Part shown: piece after piece, positions 62,368 to 64,000 of the stretch
Layout: every line of letters starts with the position of its first letter
Position numbering within the stretch: the first letter of the stretch is position 1
Assembly: GCF_000016185.1 (NCBI RefSeq)
Contig: NC_011420.2
Coordinates: forward strand, 124,001 to 188,000
Origin: Rhodospirillum centenum SW
GTDB taxonomy: Bacteria; Pseudomonadota; Alphaproteobacteria; Azospirillales; Azospirillaceae
DNA length: 64,000 nucleotides
Direction of reading: 5' to 3'
Translations under genes and position numbers: made by a program
The notes under the pieces: generated by a model
Databases searched by the model: none
Seen by the model: the letters and a program-made list of their open reading frames with translations, nothing else
What the model was told of the DNA's origin: nothing

Positions 62368-62403
62368 CACTACATACCGTCTACGCGTAGACGGTATGTA
62401 GTG
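62368..62403. terminator. 36-bp perfect palindrome, probable fliI terminator or operator
   Basis: Two 18-base arms meet without a spacer around ACG-CGT (centre between 62385 and 62386). The arms are moderately AT-containing, with CACTACATACCG at the outer end. CTTTTCC follows at 62404, so on the plus strand it can act as a terminator hairpin about 100 bp after fliI. The gapless symmetry would also suit a protein-binding site. Confidence 0.55.
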
Positions 62404-62487
62404 CTTTTCCATGAATGGGGAGAGGATGATCACTGTCGATCAAAGAATGCTCCCCATGCCCGGCATACCCTGCAATCGCTGAGCCTT

Positions 62488-62520
62488 GAGCAGCCGGAAG
62501 AGCAGCCGGAAGAGCAGCCG
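62488..62520. repeat. 12-bp tandem repeat
   Basis: GAGCAGCCGGAA is present in two full copies and one 9-base partial copy in tandem, in the intergenic region before the PiT gene. No coding or regulatory meaning is evident. Confidence 0.6.
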
Positions 62521-62801
62521 CCACACCCCCGGGGGGACGATTCGCCCCAGCACTGCCCCGGACCGCACATTCCCCGGTCTGAGGTCTGCCCTGCCCCGAC
62601 CGAATGTATCCCAGGAAAGAGGGACTTGCAGGTGGACCCTCTGGCACGAAGGCTTCCTTGCCCCCGCACCTACGGGGTCATGGCCAGGACGGATAAGACC
62701 GAGCCAGCATATCCGAGGGGGTATGAAGGCGGCCTTCGGCGTTGTCCCGCCCCGCAAACTCTGATAGCTGGCGCCCCCCGGATACCCGTTTGCAGGACAT
62801 C

Positions 62802-64000
62802 ATGGGCGAGATGCCGTCACAACTGCGCAAGCAGGCGCTCGACAAGGACCTCAAGAAGATCAGCGCCCTTGAGACTGTCGGTCACGAAGGCAGGCTACGA
62901 CTGCTGCCGCTGGGATTCAGTCTGATCTTCCTGGTGCTGGTATGGCTGCTCGCCACCAACCAGGTCCTCCCCGGTTCCGGTGCCGGGCTGGTGATCGCGG
63001 CGGCGGTCATCGGTGGCTACATGGCGTTGAACATCGGGGCCAATGACGTCGCCAACAACATGGCGCCGGCGGTGGGGGCCCGGGCTCTGACCATGACCGG
63101 CGCACTGGTGGTCGCGGCGATCTTCGAAGCGGCCGGGGCGCTGATCGCCGGCGCCGATGTCGTCGAGACGATCAGTCGCGGCATCATCAACCCGGCGGCG
63201 GTCTCCGGGAACGCCACCTTCGTGGCGCTGATGATGGCAGCCCTGCTGGGCGCCGCTTTGTGGCTCAATCTGGCGACATGGATCGGTGCGCCCGTCTCGA
63301 CAACACATTCCATCGTCGGTGGCGTGCTCGGCGCCGGGATCACGGCGGCCGGGTTCGACGTGGCGAACTGGCCGGTGATGGGCGCCATCGCCGCCAGCTG
63401 GGTGATCTCGCCGCTGCTGGGCGGCCTGATCGCGGCTGGCTTCCTCGCCATCCTGAACGCTCTCATCCTCCAGGCTGACGACAGAATCGCCGCGGCCCGA
63501 CGCTGGGTGCCGCTGATCGTCGGGGGCACGGCGTCAGCCTTCACCGTCTATCTGGTCCAGAAGGGGCTGTCCAAGGTCTGGCATCCGGGCACCGGGACCC
63601 TGGTCCTCCTGTCGGTTGCCATCCTGCTGGCCGGGGCGCAGTTCGCCCGCATGGCCATCGCCCGGCGGGCGCCGTTTCTCGACAACAGCGAGAAGGCGGT
63701 CGGAACGCTTTTCACGGTGCCGCTGATCGTGGCTGCCGCCCTCCTCTCCTTCGCGCATGGGGCCAACGACGTGGCCAATGCGATCGGTCCCCTGGCGGCC
63801 ATCGCCGCCGCGGTCGGCGGAGAGTCCGGGACGAAGGTCACCGTTCCGAGCTGGATCATGCTGATCGGTGCCATCGGCATCTCGGTCGGCCTTGCTCTGT
63901 TCGGCCCCCGCCTGATCCGCGTGGTCGGGGAGAAGATCACCAAGCTGAATCCGGTGCGTGCCTTCTGCGTCGCGCTGTCGGCCGCGATCACTGTCCTGGT
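62802..64000 (+). CDS. PiT-family inorganic phosphate transporter (3' end beyond the window)
   Basis: The frame opens at ATG 62802 (MGEMPSQLRKQALDKDLKKI) and runs off the window end after 399 codons without a stop. A charged cytoplasmic tail of about 45 residues precedes the first TM. Both PiT signatures are present: MALNIGANDVANNMAPAVG (about 77) and SFAHGANDVANAIGPLAAI (about 320), with the ATWIGAPVSTTHSIVGG loop between. It is an inner-membrane low-affinity phosphate symporter. Unrelated in function to fliI upstream. Confidence 0.92.
   Translation, partial: MGEMPSQLRKQALDKDLKKISALETVGHEGRLRLLPLGFSLIFLVLVWLLATNQVLPGSGAGLVIAAAVIGGYMALNIGANDVANNMAPAVGARALTMTGALVVAAIFEAAGALIAGADVVETISRGIINPAAVSGNATFVALMMAALLGAALWLNLATWIGAPVSTTHSIVGGVLGAGITAAGFDVANWPVMGAIAASWVISPLLGGLIAAGFLAILNALILQADDRIAAARRWVPLIVGGTASAFTVYLVQKGLSKVWHPGTGTLVLLSVAILLAGAQFARMAIARRAPFLDNSEKAVGTLFTVPLIVAAALLSFAHGANDVANAIGPLAAIAAAVGGESGTKVTVPSWIMLIGAIGISVGLALFGPRLIRVVGEKITKLNPVRAFCVALSAAITVL

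Larger units (their letters stand above)
62267..62801. other. 535-bp intergenic region after fliI
   Basis: It contains a 36-bp perfect palindrome (62368-62403), a 2.75-copy 12-bp repeat (62488-62520) and several short frames on both strands without start signals or family resemblance. A GGGGAGAGG at 62416-62424 precedes an 18-codon frame starting ATG 62426 (MITVDQRMLPM...). This might be a leader peptide but is unsupported. Promoters for the phosphate transporter are not obvious. Confidence 0.5.

Noticed and set aside
62381-62925. Overlapping small frames on both strands before the PiT gene
   Set aside because: No start signals, repeat-driven Glu/Gln/Pro composition, and no resemblance to known proteins.

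Overview
The window comes from a GC-rich (roughly 70%) alphaproteobacterial chromosome. Gene content and order (ppx-rlmE-guaB-rsmB, hfq-hflX, an LdtR-type MarR regulator, DUF2336, FliL-FliM-DUF6468-MotE) point to the Rhodospirillales. A BciB-type 8-vinyl reductase of bacteriochlorophyll synthesis suggests a phototroph, and a Rhodospirillum (Rhodocista) centenum-like member of the Azospirillaceae is my best guess. That assignment is an inference; no rRNA gene is present to confirm it. I saw no tRNA, rRNA, CRISPR array or intact insertion sequence.

Layout. 1-12.5 kb is housekeeping: the 3' end of a class IV aminotransferase gene, a HAD phosphatase, hfq, hflX, purU, an inositol-phosphatase-family enzyme, an SDR oxidoreductase, mazG, a divergent merR/cation-efflux pair, glutaryl-CoA dehydrogenase, BciB, a MarR regulator, a YbjQ-type protein, an FAH-family hydrolase and a tiny YdcH-type protein. 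12.6-17.7 kb holds a C-terminally truncated acyl-CoA-synthetase-like gene and a small envelope-sugar group (ChbG/HpnK deacetylase, GtrB-like glycosyltransferase, multi-pass membrane protein). 18-23.3 kb is ppx, rlmE, guaB and rsmB. 23.4-34.7 kb is a dispersed chaperone-usher fimbria locus. Chaperone and usher overlap. They are separated from three spore-coat-U-type subunit genes by two unrecognised genes (one frame-disrupted) and an amidase. A sigma54 activator with a degenerate receiver domain lies divergent to the main pilin.

35.1-36.2 kb is a ParA plus ribbon-helix-helix pair whose flanks carry tandem 8-bp repeats, which looks like a partition module with its own operator/centromere sites. 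36.4-40.8 kb is surface-polysaccharide biosynthesis: two GT4-type glycosyltransferases, a secreted protein and ManC. 41.4-44.6 kb holds regulators and small proteins (LdtR-type, DUF2336, a PilZ protein with a J-domain-like tail). Exact TTAA-N7-TTAA CtrA-type boxes precede two of these genes.

44.7-62.3 kb is a large flagellar cluster in four transcription units. fliF-fliH-fliN-fliP-fhlB-fliG-(fliK-like) runs leftward. fliL-fliM-DUF6468-motE runs rightward. flgB-flgC-fliE-fliQ-slt-flhA-fliR-flhB runs leftward and meets motE at a perfect 17-bp hairpin terminator. fliI runs rightward, divergent from flgB. Together they supply the MS-ring, C-ring/switch, ATPase, export gate, proximal rod and a rod-associated lytic enzyme; hook, filament and fliO genes are not in the window. 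The window ends inside a PiT-family phosphate transporter, after a 535-bp gap containing a 36-bp perfect palindrome.

The best candidates for something undescribed are the ParA/RHH module with its octamer arrays, the PilZ-J-like fusion with its CtrA box, and the split fimbrial locus under a phosphorylation-site-less sigma54 activator.
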